A DNA stretch of 64,000 nucleotides, taken from positions 1,736,001 through 1,800,000 of the forward strand of contig NZ_JBFAMC010000001.1 in the NCBI RefSeq assembly GCF_040656415.1, given 5' to 3'. The stretch comes from Rhodococcus_F sp040656415. Lineage in GTDB: Bacteria > Actinomycetota > Actinomycetes > Mycobacteriales > Mycobacteriaceae. Below the pieces are notes generated by a model, which was given only the letters and a program-made list of their open reading frames with translations, did no database searches and was not told the DNA's origin. Shown here piece by piece: positions 1 to 7,697 of the stretch. A program made the translations under genes and the position numbers. Within the stretch, counting starts at the first letter, position 1; each line of letters starts with the position of its first letter.

Positions 1-275
1 GCCATCGACAGGACCCAGCCGGCCTGGGGCGTCGAACATCGCGAGCTGATGGAATTCGGCGACGACCAGTCCCGCCTTGGTGGGCAGCGCTCGTTCGACC
101 GCTTCGGTCAGCCGCTCGCCGGGCGCAGGAACAATCCGGGGAGTGCCATTGCGCCATAGGGTCTTTCGCCGATTAGGCCGTGGAGTCGACCCGTGTGCAC
201 GGCGAGGACCGCTACGTCGACGGCCACAGACGGGAAGAGGTAGTCGGTAAGCGCCTTGCGTCCGCGTCGCGCCAC
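1..275 (-). pseudogene. NUDIX / NrtR-like regulator, frameshifted and cut by the window edge
   Basis: Read leftwards from a GTG at 275, the frame gives an N-terminal NUDIX strand (ARRGRKALTDY, then FPSVAVDVAVLAV) and a MALPGLFLRP segment. It then hits a stop. Continuing in the neighbouring frame from about position 120 restores homology: GERLTEAVERALPTKAG, then a LAMFDAPGR segment typical of the QL..(F/Y)..PGRDPR region of NrtR-type NUDIX proteins. One base appears to be missing around 119-125. The NUDIX box is degenerate: the second Gly of the expected GG is Leu, the RE pair is RA, and the EE pair is TK. That pattern is usual in NrtR-type regulators, which bind ADP-ribose-type ligands rather than hydrolyse them. 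The gene diverges from the ADP-ribosylglycohydrolase gene across a palindrome at 310-331. The C-terminal winged-helix part, if present, lies outside the window. Family recognition is moderate; the regulatory role is inferred. Confidence 0.5.
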
Positions 276-309
276 TCGGCTCGTGCTGGGTGCGGAGCCA
301 CGCTTGCGG

Positions 310-331
310 ATTAGCTCAATGATGAGCTAAT
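310..331. promoter_or_regulatory. Perfect inverted repeat between divergent genes, candidate operator
   Basis: Two perfect 9-base arms, attagctca (310-318) and tgagctaat (323-331), are separated by four bases. The site lies between the divergent NUDIX/NrtR-like gene and the ADP-ribosylglycohydrolase gene, about 33 bases before the GTG at 364 and its AAGGGGG ribosome binding site. Position, symmetry and the TTAG...CTAA ends suit an operator for the neighbouring NrtR-like regulator. Binding is inferred only. Confidence 0.55.
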
Positions 332-363
332 GTTTAGCGCGAAAGCGATCTAAGGGGGATTCT

Positions 364-1758
364 GTGAGGTTGTCCGAGGAACGAACCGACCGCGCCGCTG
401 GAGTGCTTCTCGCGACCGCGGCCGGCGACGCGCTGGGTGCCGGTTACGAGTTCACGAAGCCGGGATCCGACGTGGTGATCGACATGATCGGTGGCGGACT
501 CGGTTCGTTCGCCCCGGGTGAGTGGACCGACGATACGTCGATGGCTGTCGCGATTGCGGAGGTCGCCGCAACCGGCATCGACATTTCCGATGGAGAGGGT
601 CTGGATGCCGTTGCCGCGCAGTTTGTTCGGTGGTACGACTCCGGACCGGCCGACATCGGGAACCAGACGTCGGCGGTGCTGTCGAGGCGGCCCGCCTCGG
701 CGGACGAGATGCGCCACATCGCCTGGGCGATACCGGGACTCAAGGGCGGTAACGGGTCGCTGATGCGGACCGCGCCGGTCGCGCTGGCCTACCTCGGCGA
801 CGTCGACGGGTGCCTGCGGGCGGCGCGTGTGATCGGGCTGCTCACTCACCACGACGAGCGCGCTGTCGAGGCGTGCGAGATGTGGACGTACGCCATCCGT
901 CACGCCGTTCTGAATGGCACGTTCGATGGTGTCCGCGAGTACCTCGCGAAGGCCTCGACGGGAACACGCGACTACTGGGCACCACTGCTCGACGTAGCCG
1001 AGCGGGGTACGCCGGCAGACTTCCCGAAGAACGGCTGGGTCGTCGATGCGCTGCTGACCGCGTGGTGGGCGATCAACACCACGGACGCACCGGGTCCCGA
1101 GCACCTGGAGGCCGCGCTGGAGCAGGCGGTGCGTGCCGGTCACGACACCGATACCACTGCGGCGATCGCCGGGGGTTTGCTCGGGGCGAGATGGGGTGCA
1201 TCGGCGGTGCCGGCCCGCTGGCGCCGGATGCTGCACGGCTGGCCGGGCTACCGCGCGCAGGACCTCGTGCGTCTGGCTGTGCGGACGGCGAGGGGAGGCG
1301 ACGACCGCGAGGGGTGGCCGTCGTCGCCCACCGTCGACTACGCGCGTTACGACACCGGCCGCCGCGTGGTGCATCCTCACGATGACGGCGTCATCCTTGG
1401 AGGAGCAGACCTGCTTGCCGATGACCGGTTCGACGCCGTTGTCAGCCTGTGCCGCGCTGGTACAGCATCGATCAGCAGCGAACACATTCCGTTCTGGCTA
1501 ATCGACGCGGGCGAGGAACGCAACCCGAATTTGAAGTTCGTCTTGGACGATGCGGCCCGAACCGTGCTGCAACTGCGGCAGCAGGGACTGACCGTCGCTC
1601 TGCACTGTGTCGAGGGGCGCAGCCGCACTCCTGCGGTTGCCGCGCGTTACTCGATGCTGTTGGGACGCAACCCCGATGACGTTCTCGAGGTCATGCACTG
1701 GGCGTGCCCGAACCCACGACTGTGGGAGGTCGCCACCACACCGAAGGAGTCCGCATGA
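364..1758 (+). CDS. ADP-ribosylglycohydrolase fused to a dual-specificity phosphatase
   Basis: This 464-residue protein has two domains. Residues 8 to about 305 are an ADP-ribosylglycohydrolase (ARH/DraG family), the enzyme type that removes ADP-ribose from proteins or nucleic acids using two magnesium ions. GDALGAGYEF (21-30), WTDDTSM (54-60) and HDTDTT (260-265) carry the expected metal-binding Asp and Thr residues. Residues about 330-464 resemble a cysteine phosphatase, with the P-loop HCVEGRSR at 414-421 (nucleophile C415, phosphate-binding R421, CX5R spacing). Both active sites look intact. The GTG at 364 follows an AAGGGGG site and sits just downstream of the palindrome at 310-331. The stop overlaps the next gene by four bases (ATGA), so the macro-domain protein is probably co-translated. 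A target carrying ADP-ribose plus a phosphate is an attractive guess but is not shown by the sequence. Confidence 0.85.
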   Translation: MRLSEERTDRAAGVLLATAAGDALGAGYEFTKPGSDVVIDMIGGGLGSFAPGEWTDDTSMAVAIAEVAATGIDISDGEGLDAVAAQFVRWYDSGPADIGNQTSAVLSRRPASADEMRHIAWAIPGLKGGNGSLMRTAPVALAYLGDVDGCLRAARVIGLLTHHDERAVEACEMWTYAIRHAVLNGTFDGVREYLAKASTGTRDYWAPLLDVAERGTPADFPKNGWVVDALLTAWWAINTTDAPGPEHLEAALEQAVRAGHDTDTTAAIAGGLLGARWGASAVPARWRRMLHGWPGYRAQDLVRLAVRTARGGDDREGWPSSPTVDYARYDTGRRVVHPHDDGVILGGADLLADDRFDAVVSLCRAGTASISSEHIPFWLIDAGEERNPNLKFVLDDAARTVLQLRQQGLTVALHCVEGRSRTPAVAARYSMLLGRNPDDVLEVMHWACPNPRLWEVATTPKESA

Positions 1759-2711
1759 CCGTGATCGAAATCGCGCACGGTGACATCACCCGGCAGAGGG
1801 CGGACGCCATCGTCAACGCCGCAAACTCGTCGCTGCTCGACGGCGGCGGTGGGGCGGATGGCGCAATCTACGAACGCGGGGGACCGGCGATTCTCGAGGC
1901 GTGCCGGATCCTTAGGGCCACGTCGTTGCCGAACGGGCTCTCCGAGGGGGCGGCCGTTGCGACGACGGCGGGAGAGCTGCCCGCGACATGGGTAATCCAT
2001 ACCGTCGGGCCGCGGTACTCGTCGAGCGAGGACCGCAGCGAGGTGCTGCAGTCGTGCTACCGGCGCAGCCTCGCTATCGCCGACGAACTCGGCGCCCAAA
2101 CGGTCGCGCTTCCGCTCATCTCTTCGGGCAGGTGGCCGAAGCAGGACGCCGTGACGCAGGCTGTCGCCGCCGTCCGGGCCGCGCGGACGAACGTCCGCGT
2201 CGTGAAGTTCGTCGTGTCCGACCGTGCAGTTGCCGATCTCCTGCGTCGCGCGGTCGACCTGTTCAGACCGTTCACCCCCTCGGTTGAGGCCCGGCCGTCC
2301 GTCGGCCCGTCCAGCGAGAGACGCGGTGCGCCATCGACCGCACTGACAGTCGACCAGACCGAGGACGATGAGGACGATCCGGGCCTCCCGCCGGCCCTGA
2401 TGGCACTGATCCACCTCGATCCGGGCGGGCACGGATTGCTCACTGCACACGAGGTCGCGACGGTGTGTGGCTATGACCGGGACGCAGTCCTCGAGTATTT
2501 GAAGATCACGCAGGAACGAGAGATTGAGTGGCGAAAGTTCGCGGAAACAGCAATCGGTGAGGGTGATCTGGAGGAAGCCGATGCGTGTGAGTACGAGCTG
2601 CGGGCGTGGGCGCGGACGTATCAATCGCTGCGGTCGGCACTGCGGGTGATCGCCCTACCTGATGCCACGCGGGCAGCGCGGGCCGCGGCCAAGCAATCAC
2701 CGGCGCCGTGA
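1755..2711 (+). CDS. Macro-domain protein with unknown C-terminal helical extension, copy 1
   Basis: This is a 318-residue protein. The ATG at 1755 is chosen because it sits in the ATGA overlap with the previous gene, follows GAAGGAGT, and matches the start of the second copy. Residues 1 to about 170 form a MacroD-type macro domain, with GDITRQRADAIVNAANSSL and GGGGADGAI near the N-terminus. Such domains bind ADP-ribose and often hydrolyse ADP-ribosyl esters or O-acetyl-ADP-ribose. The second substrate loop reads ISSGRWPK here but ISSGTFRWPQ in copy 2, so two residues are missing and activity may be reduced. After an acidic linker (DEDDPG), residues about 215-318 form a predicted helical region unlike any domain I recognise; it is shared only with copy 2. 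Its role with the adjacent glycohydrolase in ADP-ribose removal is inferred from position. Confidence 0.85.
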   Translation: MTVIEIAHGDITRQRADAIVNAANSSLLDGGGGADGAIYERGGPAILEACRILRATSLPNGLSEGAAVATTAGELPATWVIHTVGPRYSSSEDRSEVLQSCYRRSLAIADELGAQTVALPLISSGRWPKQDAVTQAVAAVRAARTNVRVVKFVVSDRAVADLLRRAVDLFRPFTPSVEARPSVGPSSERRGAPSTALTVDQTEDDEDDPGLPPALMALIHLDPGGHGLLTAHEVATVCGYDRDAVLEYLKITQEREIEWRKFAETAIGEGDLEEADACEYELRAWARTYQSLRSALRVIALPDATRAARAAAKQSPAP

Positions 2712-2982
2712 CACCATGCGCCCGGCGCTGCGCCCAGACGACGACGGCGCGATCCTGGCTGATCACGATTCTGGGTGGTCCTGGACGACGCCGCCCGCAC
2801 CGTGCCGCGATTGCGGAAGCAGGGGCTGACGGTGGTGATGTACTGCGTCGAACGACGCAGCTGTACCCCCGCACTGTTCTCGATGCTGCTGGGGCACAAA
2901 TCAAACGACGCAGAGGCGATCGGCTGGACTCGCCCGAACTCGCGGCTGTGGAAGGTCGCTACCACACAAAGGAGTACGCATG
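2712..2982 (+). pseudogene. Degenerate copy of the phosphatase C-terminus
   Basis: The stretch between the two macro genes is a decayed copy of the 3' end of the glycohydrolase-phosphatase gene. A DDDGAILAD segment near 2740 matches DDGVILGGAD of the intact gene. After an internal deletion and a frame change, VLDDAARTVPRLRKQGLTVV, CVERRSCTP, SMLLG and NSRLWKVATT follow (2775-2965). The phosphatase loop is ruined: His before the Cys is Tyr, and the final Arg is Cys. There is no usable start, and the terminal stop is lost through a one-base change next to the second macro start. The remnant shows that the phosphatase end and macro gene were duplicated together. Confidence 0.75.
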
Positions 2983-3978
2983 ACCGTCATCGAAATCGTA
3001 CGCGGTGACATCACCCGGCACCGTGCGGACGCAATCGTCAACGCCGCGAACTCGTCGCTGATCGACGGCGGCGGTGGGGTGGATGGCGCAATCCATCGGC
3101 GCGGAGGGCCGGCGATCCTCGAGGCGTGCCGGACCCTACGGGCCACTACGGTGCCCAATGGGCTCGCCGAGGGAGCGGCCGTTGCGACGACGGCGGGAGA
3201 GCTGCCTGCGAAATGGGTAATCCACACGGTAGGGCCGCGGTACTCGCGGCGTGAAGACCGCAGCAAGGTGCTGCAGTCGTGCTACCGGCGCAGCCTCGCC
3301 GTCGCCGACGAACTCGGTGCCGAGACGGTCGCCTTCCCGCTCATCTCGTCGGGTACGTTCCGGTGGCCGCAGGGCGACGCCGCGACGCAGGCCGTCGCCG
3401 CCGTTCGGACCGCGCGGACAAACGTCCGCGTCGTAAAGTTTGTCGCGTACGACCGTGAGGTTGCCGACCTCTTGCATCGCGCGGTCGGCCGGTTCAACGC
3501 TCGCAACCCCAACGTCGGCAACCAGGCCGCCGACGACCCTCTCCGCAATAGAGACGATGCGCCGTCGAGTACACCGACGGACGCCGGCAGCCGAGACGAT
3601 GCGGAGGATGAGAACGACCAGGATTTTCCGCCGGCCCTGTCGACACTGGTCCACCTCGACTCGGAGGGGTACGGATCGCTCACTGCGCATGAGGTTGCGT
3701 CGGTGTGCGGCCACAACCGCGACGCCGTCCTCGACTACCTGCAGATCACGAAGGAGCAGGAGGTCGTCTGGCTCGAGTCCGCGGAAACAGCTCGCGGTGA
3801 GGGCGATTCGGAGGAAGCCGACGCGTGTGACCACGAGGCGCGGGCCTGGGCGCAGACATATGAGTCACTGCGGTCGGCATTGTGGCTGATCGTGCTACCG
3901 GACGTCACGCGTGAGGCACCGGTCGCGGTCAAGCACTCGCCGACGTCTCGGCTCTTGCCGAGGATGCGCCCCGAGTAG
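2980..3978 (+). CDS. Macro-domain protein with unknown C-terminal helical extension, copy 2
   Basis: This 332-residue paralogue of the preceding macro protein starts at an ATG after AAAGGAG. The macro domain (about 1-172) begins GDITRHRADAIVNAANSSL and keeps GGGGVDGAI, WVIHTVGPRYS and a full catalytic loop ISSGTFRWPQ, so this copy is the better candidate for an active ADP-ribose enzyme. A variable acidic linker (around 190-215) separates it from the C-terminal helical region, including HLDSEGYGSLTAHEVASVCG and a long Glu-rich helix. The region is clearly homologous to that of copy 1, although the linker has diverged. Conservation of the extension in both copies suggests it is functional. Its partner or substrate cannot be read from the sequence. 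Confidence 0.85.
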   Translation: MTVIEIVRGDITRHRADAIVNAANSSLIDGGGGVDGAIHRRGGPAILEACRTLRATTVPNGLAEGAAVATTAGELPAKWVIHTVGPRYSRREDRSKVLQSCYRRSLAVADELGAETVAFPLISSGTFRWPQGDAATQAVAAVRTARTNVRVVKFVAYDREVADLLHRAVGRFNARNPNVGNQAADDPLRNRDDAPSSTPTDAGSRDDAEDENDQDFPPALSTLVHLDSEGYGSLTAHEVASVCGHNRDAVLDYLQITKEQEVVWLESAETARGEGDSEEADACDHEARAWAQTYESLRSALWLIVLPDVTREAPVAVKHSPTSRLLPRMRPE

Positions 3979-4013
3979 ATCAGAGGGACGATGTCGTCCC
4001 CCACCCCGTCGAG

Positions 4014-4501
4014 TTGGCCGGGCTACGACACTCTGCGCCAGGCGGTGCACCGGGACGAGGGTTGATCCCGGGTGGTCGTTATTCGGGGTGGTTCAGTACG
4101 GACGGCACGCTGGTCGGTACCCGCTCGATCGCGCATCACCTATTCGAGGAGCCCCGCAACTGCGACGACTTCTACACGTTCGGCGAGTTCTGCCCGCCCA
4201 ACAAGCCCTTGCTCGCGATGGCGGAGGGGTTGTATGAGCGTGGATACGAGGTCGTCATCGTCACCGGTAGGGACGGAGCGTGGATCGGTCAGAACCCTGG
4301 CTCGCCAAGCACTTCCCCCAGCACGCCGGACTGTTCATGCGGTGGAAAGGTGATCGGCGTCCCGGGCATGTCGTAAAGGAGGAGATCCTCATCGAACTGC
4401 TCGAGGTCGGTAAAGAGATTCTTTTGGACGCCGACGACGATCCGAGCATCCTCGAGATGTGGGAGCGCAACGGCATCAACACGATTCACGTCACCCGGTA
4501 A
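4014..4501 (+). pseudogene. Frameshifted HAD phosphatase (polynucleotide 3'-phosphatase-like)
   Basis: Two overlapping frames together make a small HAD-superfamily phosphatase of about 160 residues. The first frame gives STDGTLVGTRSIAHH, FCPPNKPLLAMAEGLYERG and VIVTGRDGAW. The second, after about 4290, gives WLAKHFPQHAGLFMRWKGD, VVKEEILIEL and LLDADDDPSILEMWERNGIN. The motif order (DxDGT, VTGR, WL...LxMR, KxxIL, DDxxxxxxxW) is that of the phosphatase module of T4-type polynucleotide kinase/phosphatases. Joining the frames needs one extra base near 4290. The nucleophile Asp of DxDGT is replaced by Ser (STDGT), and no convincing start or ribosome binding site is present. The gene therefore looks inactive. 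Its place beside macro and ADP-ribosylglycohydrolase genes fits known NAD/RNA-end-processing clusters, which is an inference. Confidence 0.55.
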
Positions 4502-4872
4502 TCTGCGCCCCCTAAGGCCACCGGATGGCAACAATTGCTACGGTGCCGAATCGCTGACGATCCGCGCCTTTTCGTGAATCACCGTCTCCGCCGCGGCGGC
4601 ATTGACCGTCCGAGCAGCCAGCGTGCGGCGGGCCAGCGATTCCTCGGTAGTGGTGTGGCCGGGTTCACGATGGCACCTGCAATTTCGTTCGCGGCCGATA
4701 CCACGCTCCTATGAACCTTCGACGGAGTCCTGCCGGCGTGATGCCCGACTACACGTGTACGAGGGCACGTGACCCCGCTGGATCCTGGAGTCTGTGCCTG
4801 CCCTCCGGTGTATATGCTGTTGTGCTGCTAGGTTGTCCGCCGGGGTGACCGATCCGAGGGCAAGGCCGTTGA
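4502..4872. other. Stretch without an intact gene
   Basis: No intact gene was found in these 371 bases between the broken HAD gene and the EspC-like gene. The left half may hold a minus-strand gene remnant (listed separately). The right half carries only a modest GAGGG ribosome binding site (around 4856-4860) for the TTG start at 4873. No clear promoter or terminator was recognised. Confidence 0.4.
4538..4704 (-). pseudogene. Possible remnant of a minus-strand gene
   Basis: From a GTG at 4704 the minus strand reads VVSAANEIAGAIVNP. After one missing base it continues TTTEESLARRTLAARTVNAA and then VIHEKARIVSDSAP, ending at a stop (4538-4540). The amino-acid composition is protein-like across the presumed frameshift, but I do not recognise the family and the piece is short. 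It may be chance. Confidence 0.2.
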
Positions 4873-5166
4873 TTGAACGTTGACGTCGAGAGGCTGCGGG
4901 GGTTCGCCGATGCGGTCAGCGGTGTTTCCGAATCGATCGCCGGCATCGATGTGAGCACCCCGTTCGCCGACTCCGAGTTGGCGCTGCCGGGAACCGAGTT
5001 CGCCAAGGTCTGTGTGGCCGGAACGCAGGAGACCTCCGCGGCGCTGAGGAACCTGCACCTCCGGTTGATGGAGGTGTCCGAGATCGCGGAGGGCACGGCA
5101 GGTAAGTACGAGGTGTCCGAGGCCGACTTCACCGGCATGTTGAGTGCCATGGATGTTCCGTCGTGA
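4873..5166 (+). CDS. EspC-like small ESX secretion-associated protein
   Basis: This 97-residue helical protein resembles the EspC/DUF2580 family, small partners of larger type VII (ESX) substrates in mycobacteria and relatives. It begins NVDVERLRGFADAVSG at a TTG start after GAGGG and has a helix-turn-helix length typical of WXG100-sized proteins. It carries a YxxxE motif near the C-terminus (Y79 to E83, YEVSE), the form of the ESX export signal. It overlaps the next gene by four bases (GTGA at 5163-5166), so the two are probably co-translated and co-secreted as a pair. No ESX core component is in the window, so the secretion machinery must be encoded elsewhere. Family call moderate; partnership inferred from the overlap. 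Confidence 0.6.
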   Translation: MNVDVERLRGFADAVSGVSESIAGIDVSTPFADSELALPGTEFAKVCVAGTQETSAALRNLHLRLMEVSEIAEGTAGKYEVSEADFTGMLSAMDVPS

Positions 5167-6156
5167 GCCCGACCGTCCCCGAGGTGATCCGGTGGACGCC
5201 CGAATCGCTGCGATCGACCGCCGCGAGCATCGATGGATCGTCGCCGACCTCGACGAACGATTCGCGGGCCTGATGATCGAGCAGGATGCGCTCGCCGAAA
5301 CGTGGAGCGGCGCCGCGGCCACCGCTGCGGCCACGCGGGTGGTTCAGGAAAAATCGTTGGGCGGCGCGGTGGCCGGTGCCCTGTCGGATCTCGCCGAACA
5401 GTATCGGGGTACGGCCGGGATCGTCGACGGTGCGCGATCGCATCTGGTGTCCGTCGTTTCCGACGCGCGGGGACGCGGATTCAACGTCGAAGACGACGGA
5501 TGGGTTGACCCTGCTGCGCTCATCGCCTGGCTCGCCCTAGCCCCGGAGCACACCCGCGACGCCGCCCGGTTGCGGATCGAGAAGGAGGCCGCCGAACTCA
5601 CCCTCGTTGTCGTGGATGCGCTCAGGCAGGCGCGCGATGCTGCCATCGACGCCGCCAACCGCATCCAGGCGCAATCGACGCACTGCAACAGGCGGGGAAG
5701 GCCGCGGTGCCGGGCAATGTGGTCGACCACGGTGACGGAGGGTTCACCATGGTGCCCGACTGGCCGTCGACCATCGCCGCATCGACGATCGGGGTGATGA
5801 CAGACAAGACCGGCGAGGCCCTCAAAAGTGCCGCGAAAGCTTCCGCGGCCGCCTATACCGACGACGTGGCGCGGAACATCGGGCGGGGCCTCGGCCCGCT
5901 CGGTGCCGTCGTCGGTACCGTGCCCGCCATCATGAATGACATCAAGGGGGGCATGAGCACAACGGAAGCAGTCGTGTCCGAGGGCGGCGGCACACTCGCC
6001 GGAATCGGAGCTGCCGCGGTAGCTGGCGCCGCTATGGGTTCATTCGTTCCCGGCGCGGGCACTGCCGCGGGACTGGTCGTCGGCGCAGTGGCCGGCGGCG
6101 TCGCGACATGGTGGACATCGAAGACAATTCAACGTCACTGGGACTTTTGGAAGTAG
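5163..6156 (+). pseudogene. WxG protein with glycine-zipper tail (candidate ESX effector), two frameshifts
   Basis: Three consecutive frames form one protein of about 330 residues. The first, from the GTG at 5163, gives SPTVPEVIRWTPESLRSTAA up to about 5240. The second gives DLDERFAGLMIEQDALAETW with a WSG turn, and a long helical region to about 5674. The third gives IDALQQAGKAAVPGNVVDHG and continues to a stop at 6154-6156. Each junction needs one extra base. The WxG helical hairpin and the EspC-like gene just upstream mark it as an ESX-type substrate. The C-terminal about 60 residues are alternating Gly/Ala and hydrophobic (GAGTAAGLVVGAVAGGVATW), a glycine-zipper membrane-insertion pattern like those of pore-forming type VII toxins. 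The next gene encodes a membrane protein, as expected for an immunity partner. A sequencing error cannot be excluded. Toxin function is inferred. Confidence 0.55.
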
Positions 6157-6201
6157 TGCAGCAGTCCACCGAGGAAGTTGTGAACTAGGAGAGCTGAGAA
6201 C

Positions 6202-7149
6202 ATGATTGCCGAGTCATCCCTAACAAACCCCAAGTCTTCGATGGATAACCCGCCGCCCACAGTGTGGCCACAGAGTCTTCGCATCGCTTGGCTCATACTC
6301 GCTGTGCTCATGTCCATGCTGGCCGTGGTGTTGGCGTTCTCTACAATTGCAGATGTTCGTCATGAGGAATCGGGCATCGCAGCCGGGTCCGCAGGCGGGC
6401 TCATTCTCTTCGTGGGCTTGGTGCTCACCACGATCATGCTTGCCGGATTTCGTTGGGTCGGGCTGTCACGCAGAATTACCCGTTCTCGAAGCGAATACGG
6501 AGAAGGGATACAGATTCCGACGGGACGCGTGGGCCTGGTGACTCTGAGCGCCATGTTCATCGGCTGCAGCATGTACGCGCTGGCCGCCGTGATCGCCTCC
6601 TACTCCGGTTTGGGAAGCAAGCTGCTGCCAGCGGGCCGAGATACGGAGACCGGACGAACGTACATGGTGATTCTTTGCGTGGGTGCATTGGTGATCGCCA
6701 CAGCTCTCCTCTTGTTCCGAACGTCTACGGTAATCGGCATCTATCCGTCCGGCGTCAGTCGAGACACCAGGAAGCGGGTAGCTTTCTCGGTGAGACGCTT
6801 TGAAACTTTTCTGTCGTGGAACGATATCGATAATGTGGTCGCCGACGAGACTGTAGTCAACAGCGGATCATCTGCGATTCACCATCCTCTAATCAAGCTA
6901 CAGAACAGCTCAAATATTCCGGCCGACATGCTCCTCAAGTTCGATGGCACCGATGAGATCACTCTGATGGCCAAACTGTTCGTAGCTGAGCCGAACACCC
7001 TGCTGTCCCTCCTCCGTTTTTTGAAGGACAACCCCGACCAGCGCGACATCGTCGCCCAGCCCGACGCCTTCGAACTCCTTACGCCCCCACCGCTGCGCGA
7101 ACGATTCCGCGCCGCACGCCTGGCGAAGAAGGCTGCCTCCGATGCGTGA
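6202..7149 (+). CDS. Four-helix membrane protein, candidate immunity protein, copy 1
   Basis: This is a 315-residue protein of no family I recognise. Four hydrophobic segments are visible at about 24-46, 60-82, 112-135 and 150-172, followed by a soluble C-terminal half of about 140 residues. That half carries SVRRFETFLSWNDIDNVVAD, reminiscent of a small PH-like fold, and ends in a basic tail (RERFRAARLAKKAASDA). It follows the glycine-zipper protein by 45 bases and overlaps the LpqN-like gene by eight. A second copy at 7947-8900 has the same layout and follows an isolated glycine-zipper tail. A repeated pairing of a membrane-active tail with a polytopic membrane protein is how immunity proteins to membrane-targeting type VII toxins are arranged, but immunity is inferred only. 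The ATG at 6202 follows AGGAGAG. Confidence 0.6.
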   Translation: MIAESSLTNPKSSMDNPPPTVWPQSLRIAWLILAVLMSMLAVVLAFSTIADVRHEESGIAAGSAGGLILFVGLVLTTIMLAGFRWVGLSRRITRSRSEYGEGIQIPTGRVGLVTLSAMFIGCSMYALAAVIASYSGLGSKLLPAGRDTETGRTYMVILCVGALVIATALLLFRTSTVIGIYPSGVSRDTRKRVAFSVRRFETFLSWNDIDNVVADETVVNSGSSAIHHPLIKLQNSSNIPADMLLKFDGTDEITLMAKLFVAEPNTLLSLLRFLKDNPDQRDIVAQPDAFELLTPPPLRERFRAARLAKKAASDA

Positions 7150-7687
7150 ACTCCCTACAGGGTCGGACAGGATGACCGTGCGGGAATTTCTCGACGTTCA
7201 CCAGGTGACGTGCACGCCCTGCCACCCGGACGCCGCGGATCCGGTGACCGTCGCGATTCCGCAACTCCCCGGATGGGAACCCGCCCCATCCGAAGCAGCA
7301 CCCGGCGCCTACACCGTCCTTGTCAGTCCCGCGCACATCTCCGATTATTGGTGTCCCAATGCAGTGCTCCTGCACGGTGAACTCTCCACGGCCGTCGACG
7401 CCGAGCAACTGTTGAACTGTGCCTTCACCGATTCCCGACGCCTTCCGGAATGGCGTGAGCACGAGTCGAACCGTGTTCCGTATCAGGGCCACCCATCGGC
7501 GTTCGTCCGGGGCGTGTATACCGCCGAACAATGGACCGTGTCCACCACCACCCGTTACGTCGTGATCACCCGCGGTTCTCGGCAATTCTTGACACAGCTG
7601 ACCGTGACCACCCTGCTCGACCAGGCCGACGACCTCGAGGTTGACGTCACCGTCATCAACGTGGGATTGACCATCACCGTCAGTTGA
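7142..7687 (+). CDS. LpqN/LpqT-like protein without signal peptide, copy 1
   Basis: This 181-residue protein starts at an ATG that overlaps the membrane-protein gene by eight bases. The sequence TPCHPDAADPVTVAIPQLPGWE followed by a tyrosine/valine strand, a late strand containing GVYTAEQWTVSTTTRYVVI and a terminal hydrophobic strand resembles the LpqN/LpqT (Mtb12-like) fold known from mycobacterial lipoproteins and from extra domains on ESX-linked proteins. Unlike those lipoproteins it has no signal peptide or lipobox, so it is presumably cytosolic or exported by another route. It is duplicated with the membrane gene (second copy at 8893-9469). Role unknown; it may act with the membrane protein because the overlap is conserved in both cassettes. 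Confidence 0.6.
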   Translation: MRELPTGSDRMTVREFLDVHQVTCTPCHPDAADPVTVAIPQLPGWEPAPSEAAPGAYTVLVSPAHISDYWCPNAVLLHGELSTAVDAEQLLNCAFTDSRRLPEWREHESNRVPYQGHPSAFVRGVYTAEQWTVSTTTRYVVITRGSRQFLTQLTVTTLLDQADDLEVDVTVINVGLTITVS

Positions 7688-7697
7688 ATCGGAAAGC

